Notes under the pieces: model-generated
What the model was told of the DNA's origin: nothing
The model's input: only the letters and a program-made list of their open reading frames with translations
The model's database searches: none
Source: Streptomyces sp. NBC_00271
Lineage (GTDB): Bacteria; Actinomycetota; Actinomycetes; Streptomycetales; Streptomycetaceae
Direction: 5' to 3'
Assembly (NCBI RefSeq): GCF_036178845.1
Contig: NZ_CP108070.1
Span: 5,580,001-5,644,000 of the forward strand
DNA length: 64,000 bases
Part shown: piece by piece, positions 15,296 through 23,890 of the stretch
Numbering within the stretch: position 1 is the first letter of the stretch
Layout: each line of letters starts with the position of its first letter
Program-made: the position numbers and the translations under genes

Positions 15296-16624
15296 TCAGG
15301 CGAGATGTCTGCTGAACCAGTCCGTGGCCAGCTCGGTGACCGATTCCAGGGTGCCGGGTTCCTCGAAGAGATGGGTGGCACCGGGGACGACGGCCAGCTG
15401 ATGCTCACAGTTCAGGCGCGCCGCGGCCTGCCGGTTGAGATCCAGTACGACGTGGTCACGGCCTCCGACGACGAGCAGCGTCGGAGCCTTCACCTCCGGC
15501 AGCCTGGCGCCGGCCAGATCCGGCCTGCCCCCGCGGGAGACGACTGCCGCGACGTCCGCCGCGGGCTCCGCCGCGGCCCACAGCGCGGCGGCGGCGCCGG
15601 TGCTGGCACCGAAGTATCCGAACTCCATGCCCTGGATGCCGGGCTGCTCACGCAGCCATGCGGTCGCCTGGATCAGGCGGCGGGCGAGCAGCGCCGTGTC
15701 GAACACGTTGTCCCGGTTCACCGCCTCGGCCTCGGTGAGCAGATCGAACAGAAGGGTGCCGAGACCGGCGCGGTTCAGCCCGGTGGCGACGAAGCGGTTG
15801 CGCGGACTCTTCCTGCTGCTGCCGCTGCCGTGGGCGAAGAGGACGACCCCGGGGGCGCCGCGGGGTACCGTCAGCCGCCCGTCGAGCGCGGCGCCCGTGG
15901 CCGGTATCCGGACCTCCCCGTCATAGGGCGGGGGAGCGTGCTCCGGGGAGGCGCTGCCCGCGGCCGGCGGTGCGTCGAACGTGGCGTGCGCCGCGCGGTT
16001 GTGCTCCAGGCAGGCGATGACCTCCTCGTCGCTCGTCTGCCCGAAGTCCGTGTAGAACTGGCCGATCGCGTAGAACAGCCGGGGGGTGTGCAGACAGACG
16101 CCTTCGTCCGCCGCGCCTCCGAGGCGGGACGACCAGTCGTGCGGCGCCACGGGTACCGCCAGCACGATCCGTGACGCGCCGCGGGCGCGTGCGATCCGGC
16201 AGGCAGCGAGCGCCGTGGAGCCGGTCGCCAGCCCGTCGTCCACCACCAGGACCGTCCGTCCCTCGTACCGGGCCGGCTGCCGCTCCCCCCGGTAGCGGCG
16301 GGCCCGCTGCTGCAGGACGCCGCGCTCGTGTTCCTCCACCGCCGCCAGCGCACGGTCCGTCACACCCGTCCCCCGCAGCACCTCTTCGTTGATGACGCGG
16401 ACGCCTTCCTCCCCGATGGCGCCCATGGCCAGCTCCGGCTGGAAGGGCACCCCCAGCTTGCGCACGAGGCAGACGTCGAGCGGGGCGCCGAGGGCCTCGG
16501 CGACCTGCGCGGCGACCGGGACGCCGCCGCGGGGAAGTCCCACGACCACGAGGTCCTGGCCCTTGAGGTGGTGCAGCCGGGCGGCGAGCTGCCGGCCCGC
16601 GTCGGTTCGATCAGCGAAGTACAT
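15296..16624 (-). CDS. Phosphoribosyltransferase fused to an alpha/beta hydrolase
   Basis: 442 residues. Residues ~1-215 are a type I phosphoribosyltransferase-like domain: 'VVGLPRGGVPVA' near 28 and the PRPP loop 'VLVVDDGLATGSTALAA' near 125-140. Residues ~225-442 are a dienelactone-hydrolase-like domain with nucleophile Ser in 'GYFGASTGAAAA', Asp in 'VVGGRDHVVL' and His in 'VPGATHLFEE'. Both active sites look intact. Such fusions occur in actinobacteria near stress genes, but the substrate is not known. The start overlaps the end of the capA frame by 14 bp, so the two were probably one operon. Confidence 0.85.
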   Translation of the reverse strand: MYFADRTDAGRQLAARLHHLKGQDLVVVGLPRGGVPVAAQVAEALGAPLDVCLVRKLGVPFQPELAMGAIGEEGVRVINEEVLRGTGVTDRALAAVEEHERGVLQQRARRYRGERQPARYEGRTVLVVDDGLATGSTALAACRIARARGASRIVLAVPVAPHDWSSRLGGAADEGVCLHTPRLFYAIGQFYTDFGQTSDEEVIACLEHNRAAHATFDAPPAAGSASPEHAPPPYDGEVRIPATGAALDGRLTVPRGAPGVVLFAHGSGSSRKSPRNRFVATGLNRAGLGTLLFDLLTEAEAVNRDNVFDTALLARRLIQATAWLREQPGIQGMEFGYFGASTGAAAALWAAAEPAADVAAVVSRGGRPDLAGARLPEVKAPTLLVVGGRDHVVLDLNRQAAARLNCEHQLAVVPGATHLFEEPGTLESVTELATDWFSRHLA

Positions 16625-17802
16625 GGTCGCCTCCCGGGGTGAGGTGAGCTCCTCGAGTCCCGAGTGAAGTAGTCCGGTCCGGACGGTCCGGAGCCGGGCG
16701 GACGGTGAGGGTGCCGTCCGGGTCGAGTTCGACCCGTGAGCCGTAGGCCCGGCTGATCCGGCTCAGAACGTCCCGCACCCATCGCGAGTCCTCGACCGTC
16801 GCGTGCTCCAGCCGCATCCGCCGGGAACGCATCGGGACGACGCGCACATCGTGGAACCTGCCGTCGACCGGGTCCACGGTGACGAAGTACAGCAACCGGA
16901 GATCGTCCCGGTACTCCTCGTAGCCGCCGATGCCCTCGTAGTCGTTGATCAGGTCGCCGCAGCCGTGGGTGATGAGCTTTCCCCGGTACGACTCCAACGG
17001 CCGCGGATGGTGCGAGGAGTGCCCGTGCACGACGTCCGCGCCGCCGTCGACGAGCGCATGGCCGAAAGCGGACCTGGTCACGCGGGACGAGGTAGCCCCA
17101 GTTGGATCCCCAGTGGACCGAGACGACCACGATGTCGCCCGGCCGCTTGGCCGGCCGCAGCCGGGTCGCGATCCCGGCCGCGGCGGCGTCCGACGGCTCG
17201 GCGACGAAGTCGACCCCGCTGCGCTGTGCCGTGGCGGCCCAGCCGCGGGGTATGCCGCTGGAGGCCACCCCCACGGAGAAGACCAGTACGCGCCGACCGC
17301 CGGTGACGGGGACGATCGCGGGACGCCGGGCCTCGTCGGCGTCCCGCCCCGCTCCCGCCGCGCGAAGACCCGCGTCCGCCAGGGCGTCGAGGGTCTCCTC
17401 CAGCCCTCGGCGGCCGTAGTCCAGCACATGGTTGTTGGCCAGGGCACAGGCGTGCGGACGGGCGGCGGCGAGGGCGGGCAGGTTGGCCGGGTGCATCCGG
17501 TAGTGGATCTCTTTGCCGGGCGCGGCCTCGTCGTTGCGCGTGACGGCGGTCTCCAGGTTGAGGATCCTGGCGTCGGGGGCCACCGCGGCGAGCACGTCCA
17601 GCGCGTCGCCCCAGGGCCAGGTGAAGCCGGCCGGGCGGGGAATCACGCCGTTCGCCGCCTCGGCCAGCTCCACATAGGCGCGGGCATCCTTGACGTACGA
17701 CTCCCGCAGCTTCGGATCGCCGGGGTGCGGAAGGATCTGGTCGACTCCCCGGCCGAGCATCACATCACCGGCCAGGAACAGCGTGACGAGGCCACCGCCC
17801 AT
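16611..17802 (-). pseudogene. capA: CapA-family metallophosphatase-fold gene, frameshifted
   Basis: The 5' part encodes 'FLAGDVMLGRGVDQIL', 'LNLETAVT', 'ALANNHVLDYGRRG' and 'VVVSVHWGSNWGY', the ordered CapA motifs. After 'PRDQVRF' the frame becomes arginine-rich nonsense, while the next frame continues 'FGHALVDGGADVVHGHSSHHP', the remaining CapA motif, and runs to 16611. Removing one T of the TTT (AAA at 17065-17067 on the plus strand) restores a single ~395-residue protein. Related proteins act in capsule or poly-gamma-glutamate export. It may be inactivated or a sequencing error. The ATG has GGAGG only 1 nt upstream, and a stop codon lies four codons before it, so no longer start exists. 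Confidence 0.85.
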
Positions 17803-17811
17803 ACCTCCAGG

Positions 17812-19380
17812 CTAGAACCTGTAGCCCGACACCGTCGCGATCCACTTGACGAAGTCGCCCGGGTCGTTGTCCGCGCCGTGGCCGGCGTCCCAGTAGTACG
17901 AGGTGTCGACGTCGTCGCCGAGGTTCTTCAGGCGGGCGGCGAGGTTGCCCGCCACGGTGAGCGCGGTGTCGCTGTCCTTGGTGCCGAGGCGGATCCACCA
18001 GTGCTTCGACCGGTGCTCGTTGACCCTGTCCACGAGGTGGTACATCGGGTTCATCAGATGGAGCTTCGCGGGGATGTCACTGTCGAGGCGCGCGCTGGCA
18101 CCCTCTTCGTGGCGCAGGCTGTAGAGGGTGAAGTGCCGGTTGGCGGTGGTCCCCGTACCGAACTCGTTGTTCTCGGGGGCGGACAGGTCGAAGGCGTCGA
18201 ACGCCGGGGTGTTCTTCTTGCGGGCGCCCACGTGGGTGAGGAAGTCGGCCCAGGAGAAGGCCGCCCGGCCGCCGGACCACGTGATGAACGAGTTCGCGGC
18301 CAGATAGGTCGCGCGGTCCGCGGCCGACAGCGCCGCGAGGTACTGGGTGGCCGACGGTTCCAGGTGGGTCCTGACCAGGTACTCGTCGAGGTTGCGCGCC
18401 GTAAGGGTGCCGAAGCCCTTCGCCGTCAGCCTCAGGGAGGCGAGATAGTCGCCGTACGCGCTGCTCAGCGCCTTGGAGATGGTCTGGTCGACGGCCGAGC
18501 CGCTGCTGAGCAGGTTGGCGCCCCAGTTCCACTCGTACGCCATGTCGGCGTGTTCGAGATCGGTGATCGGGCACCAGGCACCGGTGGCGAAGATGGCGTC
18601 GCTCGCGTCGGCCGCGCCCAGCTCCCGCAGGTAGGAGTCGTAGACCGGACTGTCGCCGGACGCGCCGAGCAGCGAGGACAGCGCGCCGCCCGCGCTGACT
18701 CCCGCGGAGACGATCCGGTCCACGTTGCCCGGGATGCGCCCCTTGTTGAACTTCACGTACCGCACCGCGGCCTTGAGGTCGACGATGGCGGCGGGAGCGG
18801 TGCCGTAGTACGTCCCGCTGGAGTCGACCAGTGACCGCCCGCGTGCGCCCGGTTCCACGACGACGTACCCGGCGGCGAGTGCCAGCTGCTGGCGGCTCGC
18901 GGCGGAGTCGGCGTGCGCGCTTCGTCGTTCAGCGGGCCCGCCCGGGCCGCCGGGGCCCATCCCACCGCCCGCGCCGATGCCGGTGGCGTTCGCGACGGAC
19001 GACGGCATGTAGCCGCCGACCTGGTTGGCGAAGAGGATGGGAGCGCCGGACGCGTCCACGACGCTCCCGTCGATCTTCACCGGAACGCTGACGTTGAGGG
19101 ACTGATAGGTGGCGTCCACCGGGGTGGCCACGTACGAGGCCACTTTGTAGAAGTGGTAGACGACCTCGTGGGCGGTGCCGGTGGTGTCCGTGATGCTGGT
19201 GGTCAACTCCGTGTAGCTGCTCGGATCGAAGACCAGGGAGGAGTCCGTGGACGCCGCGGACGACGCCGCGGACGTTCGGCTCGCCGCCCGCGCACCAGAG
19301 GCGAACCCGACCGCCGGCACCGCGGCACCCACGGTGAGCCCCATGACCACTGTCCCGCGCTTCACTGACTTCGCGACCAT
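17812..19380 (-). CDS. Secreted subtype B tannase-like esterase
   Basis: 522 residues with a signal peptide: basic 'MVAKSVKRG', a hydrophobic core 'VVMGLTVGAAVPAVGFA' and a likely cut after 'GARA'. The nucleophile motif 'GVSAGGALSS' (~237), an Asp in 'LGTKDSDTAL' and His in 'DAGHGADND' form the alpha/beta-hydrolase triad. 'FANQVGGYMPSS' and 'WCPITDLEHADMAYEW' are characteristic of the subtype B tannase family, which hydrolyses galloyl or related esters. A Gly/Pro-rich loop near 135-150 is a species-specific insert. ATG 19380 directly abuts AGGAG; GTG five codons later is an alternative. It acts outside the cell; the true substrate is unproven. Confidence 0.8.
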   Translation of the reverse strand: MVAKSVKRGTVVMGLTVGAAVPAVGFASGARAASRTSAASSAASTDSSLVFDPSSYTELTTSITDTTGTAHEVVYHFYKVASYVATPVDATYQSLNVSVPVKIDGSVVDASGAPILFANQVGGYMPSSVANATGIGAGGGMGPGGPGGPAERRSAHADSAASRQQLALAAGYVVVEPGARGRSLVDSSGTYYGTAPAAIVDLKAAVRYVKFNKGRIPGNVDRIVSAGVSAGGALSSLLGASGDSPVYDSYLRELGAADASDAIFATGAWCPITDLEHADMAYEWNWGANLLSSGSAVDQTISKALSSAYGDYLASLRLTAKGFGTLTARNLDEYLVRTHLEPSATQYLAALSAADRATYLAANSFITWSGGRAAFSWADFLTHVGARKKNTPAFDAFDLSAPENNEFGTGTTANRHFTLYSLRHEEGASARLDSDIPAKLHLMNPMYHLVDRVNEHRSKHWWIRLGTKDSDTALTVAGNLAARLKNLGDDVDTSYYWDAGHGADNDPGDFVKWIATVSGYRF

Positions 19381-19591
19381 CTCCTATCTTCGCGGCTCGT
19401 TCGAACAACGAGCCCCCAGGACAACAGCCGTTTCTTAAGCCTTCCTTTGCGTCTCCAGTGACGGCACCGGGATCCGGCCACCGCCCTGACCAGCCACAAC
19501 CACGGTCACCTTGCCGTGCCGACCTCCAAACCGAAGCAATCGCCCACAAAATTGTCAGCAATTTTGGCGCGATCTGACGCCCTCGGTACCG

Positions 19592-20266
19592 TCAAGGCGT
19601 CAGCTTCAGGGCCTTGACCACTCCCGCGCTCAGGGTGACGTCGTTGTCGGCGCCGGCGACCGCGTGCCCGCCATCGACCCCGTACACGCCCTGGGTGGTG
19701 TTGACCGGGGTGAAGCGCCCGCCGTCCAGCTCGTCGAGCAGCAGGACGTACTCCTTCCCGGCGGCGAGGTCCGCCGTCTCGGGCCCGGATCCGGGTGTCG
19801 TATAGGCCAGCTCGATCCTGCCGCCCGTCGGGGACGTGCCCTTGGCCGTCGCCAGCACCTCAGCCGTGGCGACGGTCTCGGTGAGGCCGTCGGACGTCTC
19901 CTCGTGCCCGGCGCCCAGCCGCGCGCGGACGATCAGGACCGAAGCGGACTCCAGCTCGGCGGTCGTCCTGAAGTACGGCTCGTCCGCCATCGGGCCCCCG
20001 CCGCCCCCGCCGGGCTCCTTCGGGTCGTTCAGGGCGAAGACGGCGACTCCCGCGACCACCGCGGCGGCCGTACAGGCGACGGCTGCCACGAGGACCCCCC
20101 GCCGTGACGGCCTCCGGGCCGGTCCCCGCCGCTTCGTCTCGACGGCCTCGACCAGGTCGGACCCGATCAGTTCGGCGAGTTCGTCCCGCGCACGCGCCGA
20201 CATGCCGTTCGTGGGCGGATCCGGCACCGGATTGACGTGCTGGACAAGGGATTTCACGTTGATCAT
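19592..20266 (-). CDS. Single-span membrane protein partnered with an ECF sigma factor
   Basis: 224 residues. The N-terminal ~75 residues are cytoplasmic and charged, a membrane segment 'GVLVAAVACTAAAVVAGVAV' spans ~80-100 and the remainder is exported, with no recognised catalytic motif. The ATG at 20266 overlaps the sigma gene stop (ATGA), so the proteins are made together. In this arrangement the partner commonly regulates or responds to the sigma factor, but no zinc anti-sigma HxxxCxxC motif is visible, so calling it an anti-sigma factor would be a guess. Confidence 0.75.
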   Translation of the reverse strand: MINVKSLVQHVNPVPDPPTNGMSARARDELAELIGSDLVEAVETKRRGPARRPSRRGVLVAAVACTAAAVVAGVAVFALNDPKEPGGGGGGPMADEPYFRTTAELESASVLIVRARLGAGHEETSDGLTETVATAEVLATAKGTSPTGGRIELAYTTPGSGPETADLAAGKEYVLLLDELDGGRFTPVNTTQGVYGVDGGHAVAGADNDVTLSAGVVKALKLTP

Positions 20267-20787
20267 GCCGACTCCTCGGATGAGAGGGACGCGGGTGAGG
20301 CGTAACCGTCGCGGAAGGCTTCGCGGGCGCGGTGCAGCCGGACCCAGACCGCTGGGCCACTGCATCCGAGGACCTCGGCGGTCTCGGCCGTGCTGAGGCC
20401 GTCCCAGTAGCGCAACAGCAGGACATCCCGGTGTCGTTCGGGAAGCCGTTCGAGGGTTTCGAGCACCACGGAGTCCTCCGCGGACGCCGGCGCACGGTCC
20501 AGTTCGTCGGTGATGCGCCGGTGCAGCTCGGTCAGCCGGGTCGTGGCGCGGTGGTGATTGCTCAGCAGATTGCGCGCGGTGACGAACAGCCAGCCGGTGG
20601 TCACCTCCGTGCCCCCGAGCGCGCGTTCCCAAGCGATCCGGAAGACCTCGGCCGTGAGCTCCTCCGCCGCATCGCGGTCACCCACCCGCCGGTGCACGAA
20701 GGCGGACACACGCGGGTGGTCGCGGACATACAAGGCCGTGAACCGTGCGGCGCGTTCACGGTCGGTCGCGGTCTTCATGTTCTCCAC
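20263..20787 (-). CDS. ECF-type sigma-70 family RNA polymerase sigma factor
   Basis: 174 residues. Region 2 is 'VSAFVHRRVGDRDAAEELTA' with 'EVFRIAWERA'; region 4 is 'LERLPERHRDVLLLRYWDGL' with 'STAETAEVLGCSGPAVWVRL' as the helix-turn-helix. Regions 1 and 3 are absent, as expected for ECF factors. GTG 20787 starts the frame; an in-frame ATG at 20778 is an alternative with GGAG close upstream. It is coupled to the membrane protein downstream. A MerR gene follows upstream on the same strand 31 bp away but is probably read separately. Confidence 0.88.
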   Translation of the reverse strand: MENMKTATDRERAARFTALYVRDHPRVSAFVHRRVGDRDAAEELTAEVFRIAWERALGGTEVTTGWLFVTARNLLSNHHRATTRLTELHRRITDELDRAPASAEDSVVLETLERLPERHRDVLLLRYWDGLSTAETAEVLGCSGPAVWVRLHRAREAFRDGYASPASLSSEESA

Positions 20788-20818
20788 ACCCTGTAGATGT
20801 CATGAGCCCGGCATTTCC

Positions 20819-21190
20819 TTACACGCGCCGGAGGTCTTTCCAGAGAGGGCGGCCGACGAGGGAGTCGAGGATGTCGCGCGCGGCGGTCAGGTCGTCGATC
20901 GCCGCCGTGATCCGCCCGCGCTCCTGCGCGAGTCCTTCGATGAGCTCCGGGCACTTGCCCGCCAGGACGACGGTGTCGTCCTCCACGCAGGGCACGATCT
21001 CCGCGATGACGGACGTGCCGAGTCCGGCGGAGATCAGGACTTGGATGCGCCGCACGGTCATCACGTCCCGCTCGCCGTACTCGCGATATCCGCTCGGCAG
21101 TCTGGTCGGCGACAGCAGCCCCTGCTCCTCGTAGTAGCGCAGGGCCCGCGGGCTGGCACCCGTACGCCGTGAGAGTTCACCGATCCTCAT
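20819..21190 (-). CDS. MerR-family transcriptional regulator
   Basis: 123 residues. Winged-helix N-terminus 'MRIGELSRRTGASPRALRYY' followed by 'EEQGLLSPTR', then a coiled-coil dimer helix (~75-115). One Cys (in 'VPCVEDD') and one near 'GKCPEL' could sense a ligand or metal, but two isolated Cys prove nothing. It diverges from the imine reductase-like gene with a 59-bp gap holding a 24-bp palindrome, the standard layout for a MerR regulator and its target. Confidence 0.92.
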   Translation of the reverse strand: MRIGELSRRTGASPRALRYYEEQGLLSPTRLPSGYREYGERDVMTVRRIQVLISAGLGTSVIAEIVPCVEDDTVVLAGKCPELIEGLAQERGRITAAIDDLTAARDILDSLVGRPLWKDLRRV

Positions 21191-21211
21191 GAGGCCGAGT
21201 CCAACAGGGAC

Positions 21212-21241
21212 TTGACTCTCACGTCAACGTGAATGTCTAGC
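21212..21241 (+). promoter_or_regulatory. MerR-type operator-promoter of the reductase gene
   Basis: GACTCTCACGT (21214-21224) and ACGTGAATGTC (21227-21237) pair at 9 of 11 positions around CA. The palindrome overlaps TTGACT (21212-21217) and the expected -10 region (TCTAGC, 21236-21241; 18-bp spacing), the stretched-spacer arrangement MerR proteins act on. Confidence 0.65.
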
Positions 21242-21249
21242 GTCCAAGC

Positions 21250-22182
21250 ATGACCTCATCCACGCAGGACACCACCCGGCCGTACCCCGACCCGTCCGCC
21301 CCGCCCGCTCCCGTCACCGTCCTCGGCCTCGGCCCGATGGGCCGCGCCCTGGCCTCCGCCTTCCTGGCGGCAGGTCACCCGGTGACGGTGTGGAACCGCA
21401 CGCCAGGCCGGGCCGGCGACCTGCCCGACCGGGGTGCCGCCGTCGCCGGGTCGGTGGCGGACGCGGTGGGTGCCGGGCGGGTGGTCGTCGCCTGCCTGCG
21501 GGACTACGACGCTGTACGGGCGGTGCTGGAGCCGGTCGCGCCGGCGCGCTGGGAGGGGCGCCTGCTCACCAACCTCACCAGCGGGGCGCCGGCCCGAGCC
21601 CGCTCGATGGCGGACTGGGCAACCACGCACGGCATCCGCTACCTGGACGGCGCGATCCTCACCCCCACCCAGGTCGTCGGCACGGCGGCCGCCGCCGTGC
21701 TCTACAGCGGGGCGCACGAGGTGCACGAGGCGGTACGGGACACGATGGCCGCCGTGGGCGGCACCGGTAGGTATCTCGGTGCCGATCCCGGCCGGGCGGC
21801 GGCATACGAGGTGGCGCTCCTCGACCTGTTCACCACGTCGGTGTACGGCGTCGCGCACTCCTTCGCCCTCGCCTCGGCCGAGGGCATCGCACCCGACGAC
21901 CTCGCCCCGTTCGCCATCGGGATCAGCGGTCTGCTGTCCGAGATGATCCCGCGGTTCGCCGGTCAGCTGCGCACCGGCGACTACCCCGGCGAGCGCTCCA
22001 CGATCGCCTCCGCGGCGACGACGATCACCCACCTGATCGACGCGGCCACCGCCCACGGCCTGGAGGTGGGCGCGCTGACCGCGGCGAAGGGCGCCGCCGA
22101 CCGGGCCGTCGCCGCCGGCCACGGACCGGACGGACTCCCACGCCTGGCCACGGTCCTGCGCACCGAGAAGCCGGCCGGTTGA
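21250..22182 (+). CDS. Imine reductase-like NAD(P)-dependent oxidoreductase
   Basis: 310 residues of the beta-hydroxyacid dehydrogenase/imine reductase fold. The N-terminal Rossmann domain has 'VTVLGLGPMGRALASAFLAA' with 'NRTPGRA' (NADPH-type Arg/Thr). 'YLDGAILTPTQVVGT' carries the Asp found in many imine reductases at the catalytic position (~137). The helical C-terminal domain ends near 'LRTEKPAG'. Imine reductases reduce cyclic imines; simpler alcohol or hydroxyacid roles remain possible. Regulation by the divergent MerR protein is suggested by the palindrome between them. Confidence 0.8.
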   Translation: MTSSTQDTTRPYPDPSAPPAPVTVLGLGPMGRALASAFLAAGHPVTVWNRTPGRAGDLPDRGAAVAGSVADAVGAGRVVVACLRDYDAVRAVLEPVAPARWEGRLLTNLTSGAPARARSMADWATTHGIRYLDGAILTPTQVVGTAAAAVLYSGAHEVHEAVRDTMAAVGGTGRYLGADPGRAAAYEVALLDLFTTSVYGVAHSFALASAEGIAPDDLAPFAIGISGLLSEMIPRFAGQLRTGDYPGERSTIASAATTITHLIDAATAHGLEVGALTAAKGAADRAVAAGHGPDGLPRLATVLRTEKPAG

Positions 22183-22195
22183 CGTACCCGAGCCC

Positions 22196-23731
22196 TCAGC
22201 CGATCAACGGCAGCGCCCCGAAGTCATGGTGCTCCCATAGCCGGCGCGAGGTCTCATGCGGATACGCGGTGACGACCGACTCCGTGTCGAAGACCTGGGT
22301 CGGCCGCCGCTCGGTGTCGTACGCGGGCCAGCCCGGGTCTCCGGTCGTGGCGAACGCCGTCCAGGCCGTGCGGAAGCGGGACGACACGGCCTCGGCCTCC
22401 GGGGACGAGCCGACCCCGGCGAACAGCATCAGGCCGAGGTCGGCGGTGAAGGTTCCGAACAGCAGCGGTATGTCGAGGCCGTGGCAGGCACCCAGCGCGC
22501 CTCCGTAGGCGGGCGCGGGCCAGGCCAGCTCGTAGACGTGCGCGCGGCCACCGCCCGCGATCTGCGCCTCGGCCAGGCGCAACGAGGGCATACGGAACAC
22601 CGCGTCGGAGTGCACCCACTCGTAGAGCTCCTCGGGAGAGGCGTCGGGAAAGGCGGCGCGGTAGGCCCGCTCGCCGTCAGCCCCGAAGCCCGGTCCCGGT
22701 CCGAAGGTGTGCAGTGCCGCCGTCGCCTGCTCATCCGTGATCGTCCCGAGTTGGCCGCCCAGCGCGGCGAACAGCCGGTACTCGTTCCGTGTGTGCCCGA
22801 CGATCAGTTCCACGTCCCGTGCCGAGCCGGCCGCCAGCGCCTGCCAGGGGGCGGTCGGCAGTACCTCTCCGTCGACGACGGGCGAGAAGGCGGTCAGCGT
22901 GTGGGCGACCATGCCCCACCTGTCCTCGAACTCCCGCATCTTGGGCCCCAACGCCTCGCCCACGGCGGTCAGTCGGCGGGGATCCACCGAGGACAGGTCG
23001 GCGGCCGTCGGGCGCAGGGCCGCCTCGGCGGCGATGGCGGCGGCGATGTCGCGGGCGAGGCCGTCGGAGAAGAAGGGGCCGGGCACGCTCTGCGCGATCG
23101 CCCGACCGAACAGCCCGGCCGCACTGGGCATGGCCAGCAGCGAGGCGACGGACCCGGCGCCCGCGGACTCGCCGAAGACGGTGACCCGGCCGGGGTCGCC
23201 GCCGAAGGCCGCGATGTTCTCCCGTACCCATTCCAGGGCCGCGACCTGGTCGAGCAGCCCCCGGTTGGCGGGGGCTCCGTCGATCCGGGCGAAACCCTCC
23301 ACGCCGAGGCGGTAGTTGAGGGTGACGACGACCAGGTCGCCGTCGCGGGCGATGCGGCGGGCGTCGTATCCGGGGCTGCCGGAGTGGCCGAGCTTGTAGG
23401 CGCCGCCGTAGATCCAGACCATCACCGGACGGCCGGCGGCCGGGTCCGGGTCGGGCGTCCAGACGTTCACGGTCAGCCAGTCGTCGCCCATGGGCGCGTC
23501 GATCACCCGGGTACGGCCCTGGAATCCCGACTCCTGCGGGGGCGGCGGCCCGAAGGCGAAGGCGTCGCGGGTGCCGTCCCAGGCGGTCACCGGACGCGGG
23601 GCGGCGAACCGCGCGTCCCCCACCGGCGGTTCGGCGAACGGAATGCCCCGGAAGACCACCAGCCCGTCCTCCCGGCGACCACGCACCGCACCGGCGTGGG
23701 TGCGCACCACGCTCGCTCCTACTGACGTCAC
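22196..23731 (-). CDS. Type B carboxylesterase/lipase
   Basis: 511 residues of the cholinesterase-like carboxylesterase family. The nucleophile elbow 'TVFGESAGAGSVAS' places Ser at ~189, 'YGGAYKLGHSG' is the oxyanion region (~108), and 'GACHGLDIPLLFG' carries the catalytic His (~412). No signal peptide, so it probably acts in the cytoplasm. It is the third gene of a minus-strand run after the caspase-NACHT and LCAT-like lipase genes, but 159 bp and two hairpins separate it from the lipase, so it is probably its own unit. It ends 13 bp from the convergent reductase gene. Confidence 0.9.
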   Translation of the reverse strand: MTSVGASVVRTHAGAVRGRREDGLVVFRGIPFAEPPVGDARFAAPRPVTAWDGTRDAFAFGPPPPQESGFQGRTRVIDAPMGDDWLTVNVWTPDPDPAAGRPVMVWIYGGAYKLGHSGSPGYDARRIARDGDLVVVTLNYRLGVEGFARIDGAPANRGLLDQVAALEWVRENIAAFGGDPGRVTVFGESAGAGSVASLLAMPSAAGLFGRAIAQSVPGPFFSDGLARDIAAAIAAEAALRPTAADLSSVDPRRLTAVGEALGPKMREFEDRWGMVAHTLTAFSPVVDGEVLPTAPWQALAAGSARDVELIVGHTRNEYRLFAALGGQLGTITDEQATAALHTFGPGPGFGADGERAYRAAFPDASPEELYEWVHSDAVFRMPSLRLAEAQIAGGGRAHVYELAWPAPAYGGALGACHGLDIPLLFGTFTADLGLMLFAGVGSSPEAEAVSSRFRTAWTAFATTGDPGWPAYDTERRPTQVFDTESVVTAYPHETSRRLWEHHDFGALPLIG

Positions 23732-23796
23732 GACGGCTCCCTGGGTACGGGTGGACCGGAACGGGTCCTTGAGGGAACAGCGTGCTACGAAACAAC

Positions 23797-23835
23797 CAGG
23801 CGATCACCCCCTGGGGATGGGGAGGTGACCGCCTG
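23797..23835 (-). terminator. Strong stem-loop between lipase and carboxylesterase genes
   Basis: CAGGCGATCACC (23797-23808) pairs with GGTGACCGCCTG (23824-23835), 11 of 12 positions, around a 15-nt loop. On the minus strand it follows the lipase gene and precedes the esterase start, a suitable place for a terminator; there is no U tract. Confidence 0.5.
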
Positions 23836-23855
23836 GATGCGATTTCGGACAGACC

Positions 23856-23876
23856 CTCTCGTCGTGTTCGCGAGAG
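23856..23876 (-). terminator. Short stem-loop downstream of the lipase gene
   Basis: CTCTCG (23856-23861) and CGAGAG (23871-23876) around a 9-nt loop, 15 bp past the lipase stop. It may act together with the larger hairpin next to it. Confidence 0.4.
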
Positions 23877-23890
23877 ACAGGTTCTGGCGC

